Part shown: positions 43,217-50,755 of the stretch, piece after piece
Layout of the letters: the number at the start of each line of letters is the position of its first letter
How positions within the stretch are numbered: position 1 is the first letter of the stretch
Source of the DNA: Actinacidiphila sp. DG2A-62
GTDB lineage: Bacteria; Actinomycetota; Actinomycetes; Streptomycetales; Streptomycetaceae
DNA length: 64,000 bases
NCBI RefSeq assembly: GCF_035825295.1
Contig: NZ_JAYMGI010000002.1
Coordinates: 186,001-250,000, forward strand
Reading direction: 5' to 3'
Notes under the pieces: generated by a model
Told to the model about the DNA's origin: nothing
Databases searched by the model: none
The model's input: the letters and a program-made list of their open reading frames with translations, nothing else
Made by a program: the position numbers and the translations under genes

Positions 43217-44283
43217 ACCGGTGCGCCGTACAGGTCCGCGAGCGCGGCGCCGTGCACCAGCCGGGCCGGGAAGGGGTCGGCGGCGCAGCGTCTGGCCAGC
43301 ACGTCGAGGCGCAGCGGCAGCTCGCCGCGGGCGGCGGCCACCACGGCATTGCCGAAGCGCCGGCCGCGCAGCACGCCCGGCCCGGCGAGCACGCACAGTG
43401 CCGCCTGCTCGGGGCCGCCGAACGCCTCGCGCAGTGTGGCCAGTTGGCCGCCGAGGAAGGCGAGCGGCGCGGCGTCGGCGATGTTCGCCAGGTACAGACC
43501 GCCGGGCCGCAGCACCCGGGCCGCCTCGCGGGCGAACTCCACGGACGTCATATGCGCGGGCACCCGTGAGCCGCCGAAGACGTCGGCGACGACCAGGTCC
43601 GCGGAGTCCGCGGGCCGGGCGGCGAGCCAGCCGCGGGCGTCCTGGGTGTGCACGCTCAGCGAGGCCGCGGTGGCCGGCTCCAACGGCAGGTGCTCGGTGA
43701 CGAGTTCGGCGAGCGCGCGGTCGGCCTCGACCACGTGCTGCCGCACCGCGCCGAGGGTCCGCGCGAGCCGCCGCGGTACGGCCATGGCGCCGCCTCCCAG
43801 GTGCACGACGTCCACGGCCGGCGCGGCGCCGGCCTCGCCGGTGGCGCCGCTCGCCCCACTGTGGGGCCCTGCGCGGAACGAGCCGCCGCGCCCGCCGAAC
43901 GCGGCCTCCGCGGCGTACGCGATGCGCCGCGCGTACTCGAACTCCAGGTGCTCCGGGTCGTCGAGGTCGACGTAGGACTGCGGCGCGCCGTCCACCGTCA
44001 GCAGCCAGGCCCGCGGCCGGTCCACGTCCGGCAGCAGCCGGGCCTCGCCGAAGTCCACCGCGCGGCCGACGGGCACCGGCTCGCAGCCGGCCCCGGCCCC
44101 GGACACCGTTCCGGGCGCCGCGGCCTCCCCCGCGGGCCCGACATCCGCCGCGGCACCGGCCAGCCCACCGGCCACCCCGCCGGCCTCGGAGCCGGGCGCG
44201 CCCCGCCGCGTCTCGCAGGCGGCGCCCGCTCCGGGGCCCGGCGTGTCGGCGGGGGCGGCGGTCGGCTCGGCCTCGGGTTCCAT
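43156..44283 (-). CDS. Spermidine-synthase-like methyltransferase-fold protein
   Basis: A 375-residue protein. After about 75 Ala/Gly/Pro-rich residues, the spermidine-synthase-like fold appears: WLLTVDGAPQSYVDLDDPEH, VDVVHLGGGAMAVPRRLART (SAM/dcSAM-binding loop), QHVVEADRALAELVTEHLPL and LVVADVFGGSRVPAHMTSVE. Many such actinobacterial proteins are not true polyamine synthases. The usual decarboxylated-SAM Asp motif is present as DVFGG, but the aminopropyl acceptor site is not obvious. ATG 44283 is used; the upstream frame is non-coding. Confidence 0.8.
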   Translation of the reverse strand: MEPEAEPTAAPADTPGPGAGAACETRRGAPGSEAGGVAGGLAGAAADVGPAGEAAAPGTVSGAGAGCEPVPVGRAVDFGEARLLPDVDRPRAWLLTVDGAPQSYVDLDDPEHLEFEYARRIAYAAEAAFGGRGGSFRAGPHSGASGATGEAGAAPAVDVVHLGGGAMAVPRRLARTLGAVRQHVVEADRALAELVTEHLPLEPATAASLSVHTQDARGWLAARPADSADLVVADVFGGSRVPAHMTSVEFAREAARVLRPGGLYLANIADAAPLAFLGGQLATLREAFGGPEQAALCVLAGPGVLRGRRFGNAVVAAARGELPLRLDVLARRCAADPFPARLVHGAALADLYGAPVYDASATPSPEPPEGAFTVG

Positions 44284-44528
44284 CCGCCCATTGTCCCGCG
44301 CCGCGGGCACGGGCAGCCCCGGCGTGTCGCCCCGGTCCGGGACGGGGGCACGACACGCCCGGAACGCACCCGGCGGGCGGCCTCCTCCACGGTCTGCCGG
44401 CGGCCGGGCCGGGCCGGAGAGGGCCTGCGTGCGTCCGCGCGCCCCGCGACCTCGCTCCCCTCCTCTTCGCCGCGTCTTCACTCTCCGGTGACGTGCGGGA
44501 ATCATGGCCGTGCGAGAATTTGTTCCGT

Positions 44529-44537
44529 AGTTGAACT
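44529..44537. promoter_or_regulatory. AGTTGAACT palindrome in the MFS pump leader
   Basis: Within the 293-bp divergent gap 44284-44576, AGTTGAACT (44529-44537) is a perfect palindrome with one central base, flanked by a TTGTTC and an ACTTACAC. It lies just before the GGAGG site of the MFS gene. It resembles HxlR/MarR-type operators. The rest of the gap shows nothing. Confidence 0.35.
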
Positions 44538-44576
44538 TACACTCCCGCCCGAACAGAACCGGAGGACCGACCTTCC

Positions 44577-45926
44577 ATGCCCCTGGCCATCCTCGCCCTG
44601 GCGATCAGCGCCTTCGGCATCGGCACGACCGAGTTCGTGATGATGGGCCTGCTGCCCGACGTCGCGCACGACCTCGGCACGTCCGTGCCGACCGCGGGTT
44701 ACCTCGTCTCCGCGTACGCCCTCGGTGTGGTGGTCGGGGCGCCGCTGCTCACCGGGCTCGGCGCCCGCGTCCCGCGCAAGCGGATGCTCCTGCTCCTGAT
44801 GGGGCTGTTCACGGTCGGCAACCTGGCGTCCGCCTTCGCGCCGGGCTACTGGACGCTGCTGGCCGGGCGGTTCCTCGCCGGGCTGCCGCACGGCGCGTTC
44901 TTCGGGGTGGGCGCGGTCGTGGCGTCACGGCTGGTCGCCGAGGAGCGCAGGGCCCGCGCGGTGGCGGCGATGTTCCTCGGGCTGACCGTCGCCAACATCG
45001 TCGGCGTTCCGGCGGCGACCGCGCTCGGCCAGCACCTGGGCTGGCGGGCCACGTTCGTGGTGGTCTCGGTGGTCGGCGTGCTGGCGCTGGGCACGCTCGC
45101 GCTGCTGGTGCCGCGGCTGCCGGCCGAGGAGCAGGTCGGGGTCGCCCACGAGCTCCGGGCGATGCGCGAGCCGCAGGTCCTGCTGGGCCTGCTGACCGCG
45201 GTGTTCGGCTTCGCCGGCGTCTTCGCGGTGTACAGCTACCTCGCCTCGATGATGACCGAGGTGACCGGCTTCGCGGACTCCACGGTCACGCTGCTGCTCG
45301 CGCTGTTCGGCCTGGGCATGACGCTGGGCGCGCTGGCCGCGGGACCCCTCACCGACCGCGCGCTGCGGCCCACGCTCTACGGTTCGCTGGCCGCGCTGGC
45401 GGTGGTCCTGGTCGCCTTCCACTACGCGGCGCGGTCCAAGGAGACCGCGCCGGTGGCCGTGGTGCTGCTCGGCGCGGTCGGGTTCATGACGACCACTCCG
45501 CTGCAGATGCTGGTGATGAACAAGGCCCGGCGGGCGCCCACGCTGGCCTCGGCGTCCAACCACTCGGCGTTCAACCTGGCCAACGCGGGCGGCGCGTGGC
45601 TCGGCGGCGTGGCCATCGCGGCGGGCTGGGGCTGGACCTCGCCGGCGCTGGTGGGCGCGGTGCTCGCGGTCGTCGGCCTGGCGGTCGCGGTCACCGCGGG
45701 CGTCCTGGACCGCCGCGGCCCGGCCGCGGTCTCGCCCGTCGTCGTCGCGGCCACGGCGGGAGCGGTGACCGAACCGCGGGCAGGGCGCGCCACGGGAGCG
45801 GGAGCCGCCACCGGGGCAGGGGTCGTCACCGAAGCCGGGGTCGTCACGGGAGCCGGGTCCGGCCACCGGGCCGACGCGGGAGCGCTGTCCGGCCGGCTCG
45901 CCGACGGCGGGCGGGCGTCGGACTGA
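44577..45926 (+). CDS. MFS drug exporter (CmlA/Cmx-like, DHA1 family)
   Basis: A 449-residue 12-helix transporter with DHA1 motifs: FGIGTTEFVMMGLLPDVA in helix 1, GLGARVPRKRMLLLLM (motif A) and LAGLPHGAFFGVGAVVA (motif C region). Most like chloramphenicol-type efflux pumps. The C-terminal 50 residues are a Gly/Ala/Thr/Val repeat (ATGAGVVTEAGVVTGAGSG) with no known function. A GGAGG ribosome site precedes ATG 44577. Confidence 0.9.
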   Translation: MPLAILALAISAFGIGTTEFVMMGLLPDVAHDLGTSVPTAGYLVSAYALGVVVGAPLLTGLGARVPRKRMLLLLMGLFTVGNLASAFAPGYWTLLAGRFLAGLPHGAFFGVGAVVASRLVAEERRARAVAAMFLGLTVANIVGVPAATALGQHLGWRATFVVVSVVGVLALGTLALLVPRLPAEEQVGVAHELRAMREPQVLLGLLTAVFGFAGVFAVYSYLASMMTEVTGFADSTVTLLLALFGLGMTLGALAAGPLTDRALRPTLYGSLAALAVVLVAFHYAARSKETAPVAVVLLGAVGFMTTTPLQMLVMNKARRAPTLASASNHSAFNLANAGGAWLGGVAIAAGWGWTSPALVGAVLAVVGLAVAVTAGVLDRRGPAAVSPVVVAATAGAVTEPRAGRATGAGAATGAGVVTEAGVVTGAGSGHRADAGALSGRLADGGRASD

Positions 45927-46051
45927 CCCCGCCGGTCGCGCCGCGGGAGGGGTGCGGCGCCGGCGGACGTCCGCCGCGGCGGTCCGCCGGCGAACCGGCC
46001 ACGGCGAGGAGACGCGCGCGGCGAGGGGCCGGGCTCGGTTAGGCTCCCGGA

Positions 46052-46846
46052 GTGCTGGTTCGTGCGGGGTCGTCGGACGGCCGCGTGCCCGGGTGGGCGC
46101 AGCGGTGTCTGCGGGCGGTGGTGTCGCCGTGGGCGCGCTTCGGTGTGCTCGTCGCGGTGCTCGGGACGGGGATCGGGCTGGCCGTGGCCTTCGAGCCGCA
46201 GCGGCTGCTGACCCACGGCTGGCCGCCGCGGACCTCCGGGGTCGCCGCGGTGGTGGTCTTCGCGGTGGCGTACGGGGTCGCGACCGTCGCCTTCGTGCCG
46301 CGCCCCCTGCTGAACGCGGCGGCCGGCGCGCTCTACGGCATCGCCTCCGGCCTGTCGGCGGCGATAGGCGGCACCGTGCTGGGCGCCGGGCTGGCCTTCC
46401 TGCTGGGCCGGGCGCTCGGCCGGGACGCGGTGCGGCCGCTGCTGCGCGGGCGCGTGGTGCTGTCGGTGGACCGGCAGTTGAGCCGGCACGGCTTCCGCAG
46501 CACGCTGGCGCTGCGGCTGTTCCCCGGGGTGCCGTTCGCCGCGGCGAACTACGCCGCGGCGGTCTCCCAGGTGCGCCTGCTGCCGTTCCTGGTGGCGACG
46601 GCGGTGGGCAGCACGGCGAACACCGCGGCGTACGTGGTGGCGGGCAGTCGGGCCACCTCCCCCACGTCCCCGGCGTTCCTACTGGCGCTCGGCTTCCTGG
46701 GCGTGACGGCGGTGGCGGCGGCGGCCGTGGCGCGGACGAGGACGCGGACGGCCCTCGGCCGCGGCGGCACGCGGCCCGCGGGCCGCTCGGCCACCGAGGG
46801 CGAGGCGGACGCGACGGGCTCCGCGGAGCCGGACGGCGCCGCCTGA
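46052..46846 (+). CDS. TVP38/TMEM64 (DedA-superfamily) membrane protein
   Basis: A 264-residue membrane protein with about five hydrophobic segments. The family motif appears as NAAAGALYGIASGLSAAIGG, then LGRALGRDAVRPLLRGRVV and LRLFPGVPFAAANYAAAVSQ, the F-P--P----NY pattern of VTT proteins. The superfamily moves undecaprenyl phosphate or phospholipids across membranes. GTG start. Confidence 0.9.
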   Translation: MLVRAGSSDGRVPGWAQRCLRAVVSPWARFGVLVAVLGTGIGLAVAFEPQRLLTHGWPPRTSGVAAVVVFAVAYGVATVAFVPRPLLNAAAGALYGIASGLSAAIGGTVLGAGLAFLLGRALGRDAVRPLLRGRVVLSVDRQLSRHGFRSTLALRLFPGVPFAAANYAAAVSQVRLLPFLVATAVGSTANTAAYVVAGSRATSPTSPAFLLALGFLGVTAVAAAAVARTRTRTALGRGGTRPAGRSATEGEADATGSAEPDGAA

Positions 46847-47022
46847 TGCTGCCGCGTGGCGTTGCCGCCTGACGTTCGTACGGGGTCGGACCGGGGGACG
46901 CCGTGCGCCCGCACCCGGCCCGGAGGACGCGTGCGGCGGGAACGCTCACCGCGGTCCGGGGATCTGATCCGCACCGGCTCGGGACACACCTCTCCCCGCC
47001 ACTTTCAACCTATAGCGCACCC

Positions 47023-47044
47023 GGGGGCTTGCGGCAAGACCCCC
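47023..47044 (+). promoter_or_regulatory. Rifamycin-associated element (RAE) in front of helR
   Basis: The stretch GGGGGCTTGC (47023-47032) followed by GGCAAGACCCCC (47033-47044) is an imperfect inverted repeat that matches the known RAE of actinobacteria (GGGGCTTGC...GCAAG...CCCC). Rifamycin bound to RNA polymerase induces genes carrying it. It sits 144 bp before the helR start used here, with TATAGC at 47011-47016 as a candidate -10. Confidence 0.85.
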
Positions 47045-47188
47045 GTCGTGCCGCACAATCGCTGGCCCGGCCCGGAACTCACGGATGTTCCGGGCGAGTC
47101 GGACATGGGGGAGTCACCACGTGCACACCGTTTCACCAGCTTTCGCCGCCGCGGCGTCCCCGCGGACCCGGACGTCGGGGGCGGCGGC

Positions 47189-49411
47189 ATGAGCCCGGTC
47201 ACCACGAGCGCGTTCGACCTGCCGGAGCGGCTGTCGGCCAAGGCGGACCCGGCGCTGATCGCCGCGGACGAGCGGCACTTCGCGGCGGTCGCGGCGAGCC
47301 TGGAGCAGGCGGTCGCGGAGCTGTCGGCGCAACTCGACGCGGAGCGCAGGGCGCCGGGCGGCATCGGGCGGCAGGCGATGGACCGGGACAGCCAGATCCA
47401 CCGGCTGACCGGCCGGCTGCGCGCGCTGCGCCGCTTCGGCCTCGACCTGTGCCTGGGCCGCATGGTCGGCGCGGACGGCGGCGAGCCGGTGTACGTCGGG
47501 CGGCTGGGCCTGACCGACGCCGACGGGCGCAGGCTGCTGGTCGACTGGCGCTCCCCCGCCGCCGAGCCGTTCTTCGCGGCGACCCACGCCCGTCCGATGG
47601 GGCTGGCCGCCCGCCGCCGCTACCGCTGGACCGGCGGCCGGATCAGCGACTACTGGGACGAGGTGTTCACCTCCGACGGCCTGGAGCAACACGCCGCGCT
47701 GGACGACCAGTCGGCGTTCATCGCCAGCCTCGGCGCCAACCGCTCGGAGCGGATGCGCGACGTGCTCGGCACCATCCAGGCCGACCAGGACGCGGTGATC
47801 CGGGCCGGCTCGCGCGGCGCCCTCGTGGTGGACGGCGGCCCCGGCACCGGCAAGACGGTCGTCGCGCTGCACCGCACGGCGTATCTGCTCTACTCCGACC
47901 CGCGGCTGGGGCACCGGCGCGGCGGCGTACTCTTCGTCGGCCCGCACGAGCCGTACCTCGGCTATGTCGCGGACGTCCTGCCCAGCCTCGGCGAGGAGGG
48001 CGTGCGGACCTGCACGCTGCGGGATCTCGTCGCGGAGGGCGCGGCCGCGGCGCCCGAGGCCGATCCAAAGGTCGCGCGGCTGAAGTCGTCGGCCGACATG
48101 GTCAGGGCGATCGAGACGGCGGTCCGCTTCTACGAGGAGCCGCCGGCGCGGGGCATGACGGCCACGACGGCCTGGTCGGACGTGTGGGTGGGTCCCGAGG
48201 ACTGGGCGGAGGCGTTCCGGGCGGCCGGAGAGGGCACGCCGCACAACGAGGCGCGCGAGCGGATCTGGCAGGAGCTGGCCGAGATCCTGTGGGACAAGCT
48301 CGGCTTGGACGAGGAGGAGGACGCGGTCACGCCCGAGTCGTTCCTGCGCTCGCTGCGCCGGGACGGCGACCTGTCCGACGCCCTGTACCGGGCCTGGCCG
48401 CTGCTGGAGGCCGCCGACGTGGTCGGCGACCTGTGGACGGTCCCGGCCTATCTGCGCATGTGCGCGCCCTGGCTCGACCGGGAGGAGGTGGCGCGGCTGC
48501 AGCGCGAGGACGCGCCGCACGCCTGGACCGAGGCCGACCTCCCGCTGCTGGACGCGGCGCGGCAGCGGCTCGGCGATCCGCGGGCGGCACACCGCAGGGC
48601 CCGGCACGAGGCCGTCGTCGCGGCGGAGCGCGAGCGGATGTCCCAGGTGATCGACGACATCGTGTCAGCGGCCTCCTTCCACTCGGCGGGCGACGACAGC
48701 GAGGGCGCGGTGCGGATGCTGCGCGGGCCCGACCTCCAGGAGGCGCTGGTGGACCCGGACGCGCTGCCCGCCGCGGACCCGGACCTGCTCGCCGGGCCGT
48801 TCGCCCACGTCGTGGTGGACGAGGCGCAGGAACTCACCGACGCGCAGTGGCAGATGCTGCTGCTGCGCTGTCCGTCGCGCAGTTTCACCGTCGTCGGGGA
48901 CCGCGCGCAGGCGCGGCGCGGCTTCACCGAGTCGTGGCGCGAGCGCCTCGAACGGGTCGGCTTCGACCGGATCGCCGTGGCCTCGCTGAGCATCAACTAC
49001 CGGACGCCGCAGGAGGTCATGGCGGAGGCGGAGCCGGTCATCCGCGCGGCGGTCCCGGACGCGAACGTGCCGACGTCCGTGCGCGCCACCGGGGTTCCGG
49101 TGACGCACGGCCGGGTCGCGGAGCTGGACGCGGTTCTCGACGGCTGGCTCGCCGAGAACGCCGAGGGCACCGCGTGCGTCATCAGGACGCGGGGCCCGGC
49201 CCGGCCGCCGGAGGGGCCGGACTCCCCCGCGGCGGCGCCGCGGACCAGGCCCCGGGTTCGGGAGCTGACGCCGGAGCTGTCCAAGGGGCTGGAGTTCGAC
49301 CTGGTCGTCCTCGTCGACCCGGAGGCGTTCGGCGACGGGGTGGAGGGCGCGGTGGACCGCTACGTGGCGATGACGCGCGCGACCCAGCGGCTCGTGGTCC
49401 TGCGCGGGTGA
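47189..49411 (+). CDS. helR: HelR-type RNA polymerase recycling helicase (HelD family)
   Basis: A 740-residue superfamily 1 helicase-like protein. The N-terminal coiled coil (LSAKADPALIAADERHFAAV) is followed by YVGRLGLTDADGRRLLVDWR and FFAATHARPMGL, Walker A DGGPGTGKTVVALHR (about 213-227), Walker B HVVVDEAQELTDAQWQM, and motif IV/VI (SLSINYRTPQEVM, DRYVAMTRATQRLVV). HelR proteins enter RNA polymerase, eject stalled complexes and can displace rifamycins. The RAE upstream indicates rifamycin induction. ATG 47189 preferred; ATG 47105 is in frame. The RAE lies in a longer open frame and rules out earlier starts. Confidence 0.92.
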   Translation: MSPVTTSAFDLPERLSAKADPALIAADERHFAAVAASLEQAVAELSAQLDAERRAPGGIGRQAMDRDSQIHRLTGRLRALRRFGLDLCLGRMVGADGGEPVYVGRLGLTDADGRRLLVDWRSPAAEPFFAATHARPMGLAARRRYRWTGGRISDYWDEVFTSDGLEQHAALDDQSAFIASLGANRSERMRDVLGTIQADQDAVIRAGSRGALVVDGGPGTGKTVVALHRTAYLLYSDPRLGHRRGGVLFVGPHEPYLGYVADVLPSLGEEGVRTCTLRDLVAEGAAAAPEADPKVARLKSSADMVRAIETAVRFYEEPPARGMTATTAWSDVWVGPEDWAEAFRAAGEGTPHNEARERIWQELAEILWDKLGLDEEEDAVTPESFLRSLRRDGDLSDALYRAWPLLEAADVVGDLWTVPAYLRMCAPWLDREEVARLQREDAPHAWTEADLPLLDAARQRLGDPRAAHRRARHEAVVAAERERMSQVIDDIVSAASFHSAGDDSEGAVRMLRGPDLQEALVDPDALPAADPDLLAGPFAHVVVDEAQELTDAQWQMLLLRCPSRSFTVVGDRAQARRGFTESWRERLERVGFDRIAVASLSINYRTPQEVMAEAEPVIRAAVPDANVPTSVRATGVPVTHGRVAELDAVLDGWLAENAEGTACVIRTRGPARPPEGPDSPAAAPRTRPRVRELTPELSKGLEFDLVVLVDPEAFGDGVEGAVDRYVAMTRATQRLVVLRG

Positions 49412-50144
49412 CCCGAACCGGCCGGTGACCGGCGGCGACCGGTGGCCCGAACCGGCCGGTGACCGGGCCGGCCGGGCGCGAGCGAGGCGGTCGGTCGGGC
49501 GGACGGCTGGCCGGCCGGCCGGGTGAGCCGACGCGGGCCGCCGGGTGCGCCGCGCCGGATTCAGCCGGCCTCGGCCGGCGCCGGGGTGTGCGCCCCGCCC
49601 CGGCGCCCTTCTTGCGAGCCCGGTACGCCGCCGCCTTGATCCTGTTGCCGCAGGACTCCATGCCGCACCACTGGCGGCGCATGCCGCGGGAGCGGTCGAT
49701 GTAGACGCGGGTGCACTGCGGGTTGCCGCACTCCTTGAGCAGCGGCACGTCGGGGCCGCCGAGGAGTTCGACGCCGCGCCGGGCCACGGTGGCCAGCGCC
49801 TCGCGCGGCGTCGCCTGGGTCCAGCGGCCCGACGGCGTGAGCTGCGGGGCGGCGGCGGGCTCGCGGGCCGCGCTGTTGACCACGGCGAGGGCCTCGCCGT
49901 CGTACTCCTCGCCGAGACGGCGGGCGGTGATCAGCCGGTAGAGCGCCTCGCGTACGACGACCGCCCGGTCGACGTCCTCGCGCGCCGCCGGGAGGACCGC
50001 GTCCACCAGCCCGGACTCGCGGTACCAGGCGGTCAGCCGCGCGGGCGTCGCGAACATCTCGAACCGCTCGTCGCGGCGGGCGCGCAGGGTCGCGGCGAAG
50101 TCCAGGGCCGGGTCGCCGCAGACGAAGACGTGGTCGAGGTTCAT
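49182..50144 (-). CDS. CGNR zinc-finger protein with ABATE domain and run-on tail
   Basis: ATG 50144. Residues 1-125 form the ABATE domain (VFVCGDPALDFAATLRARRD), and residues about 137-180 the CGNR zinc finger (CGNPQCTRVYIDRSRGMRRQ and CGMESCGNRIKAAAY). Such proteins are normally near 190 residues and probably act as stress-linked transcription regulators. After residue 195 the frame remains open for 125 Arg/Pro-rich codons and runs 230 bp antisense into helR, which is unlikely to be coding. Either a true end near 49560 has lost its stop or the tail is accidental. Confidence 0.75.
   Translation of the reverse strand: MNLDHVFVCGDPALDFAATLRARRDERFEMFATPARLTAWYRESGLVDAVLPAAREDVDRAVVVREALYRLITARRLGEEYDGEALAVVNSAAREPAAAPQLTPSGRWTQATPREALATVARRGVELLGGPDVPLLKECGNPQCTRVYIDRSRGMRRQWCGMESCGNRIKAAAYRARKKGAGAGRTPRRRPRPAESGAAHPAARVGSPGRPASRPPDRPPRSRPAGPVTGRFGPPVAAGHRPVRVTRAGPRAAGSRASSPRSGPPRPPPRRRTPPGRRGRPGRTPAPWTAPASAPEPGAWSAAPPRGSPAPPAAGPGPAS
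49412..49466. repeat. 21-bp direct repeat after helR
   Basis: CCCGAACCGGCCGGTGACC plus GG occurs at 49412-49432 and again at 49446-49466. Each copy contains internal CCGGCCGG symmetry, so hairpins form readily and could terminate helR. Confidence 0.7.
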
Positions 50145-50267
50145 GTCACCATCCTGACAGGTGACCGCCGGGCCGCCAACGAGCCTGCCCGGAGCCTGCC
50201 GGGCCGGCCGGCAGGGATCGGGGAGCACCACCGGGAACGGGGCCCGGCGAGCGCTCCCCTGCGGGCG

Positions 50268-50456
50268 TCACAGCCCGAGGTCCACGGCCAGGCAGTTGTA
50301 CGAGGCCCAGGCGCTCTCGGCGCGATACACGTCGGGGGCGGCCACCCCGGCCTGGTGTTCCTCGACCATGTCCTCATAGCGGACCCGCTCGGGCAACCGG
50401 CCGAACCGGGCCCTGCGCTCCAGCGCGTCGCCGTCGATCGTCGTCACGTTCTCCAC
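50268..50456 (-). CDS. Small conserved actinomycete protein
   Basis: A 62-residue protein starting at GTG 50456 (ENVTTIDGDALERRARFGRL, then RVRYEDMVEEHQAG). A strong GGAGGAGG lies 6 bp upstream. Homologues of this size and sequence style occur across Streptomyces; function unknown. The in-frame extension to 50612 lacks this ribosome site. Confidence 0.7.
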   Translation of the reverse strand: MENVTTIDGDALERRARFGRLPERVRYEDMVEEHQAGVAAPDVYRAESAWASYNCLAVDLGL

Positions 50457-50712
50457 GGTGTGCCTCCTCCGGCCGGCGGCGGGGTCTCGGCCGCGCCACT
50501 TGACGACCTCCACACTGCCACGCGGTGCATCACCGGTCAAGCAGGTGACGCATGGACGACGAGCCGCGAGCAGCCCCGCCGGTGCCGCCCGTCGCACGTC
50601 CCACCGGGACACTCTTGCAACGATAGAAAGATCAGCACCCCCGCCATCTGCTCAGCCGAAAAACCCATCCGCTCCACAGGGTTGACGCGCACAGGAACGC
50701 AGTGGCCTCATT

Positions 50713-50724
50713 TACATCGTTGTA
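50713..50724. promoter_or_regulatory. LacI-type operator in front of the secreted glycoside hydrolase
   Basis: TACATCGTTGTA at 50713-50724 is a 12-bp palindrome with one mismatch to TACAACGTTGTA. A TTGACG -35-like hexamer at 50682-50687 lies upstream, so the operator would cover the start of transcription. It matches the sites before the ABC operon and the GtaA-like gene. Confidence 0.6.
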
Positions 50725-50755
50725 TAGAGCCGCGTACGACGGAGGAACTGATCCG

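Noticed and set aside
14117..46846. Biosynthetic gene cluster
   Set aside because: Pumps, a dehydrogenase and regulators occur, but no core biosynthetic enzyme (PKS, NRPS, terpene, lanthipeptide) is present.
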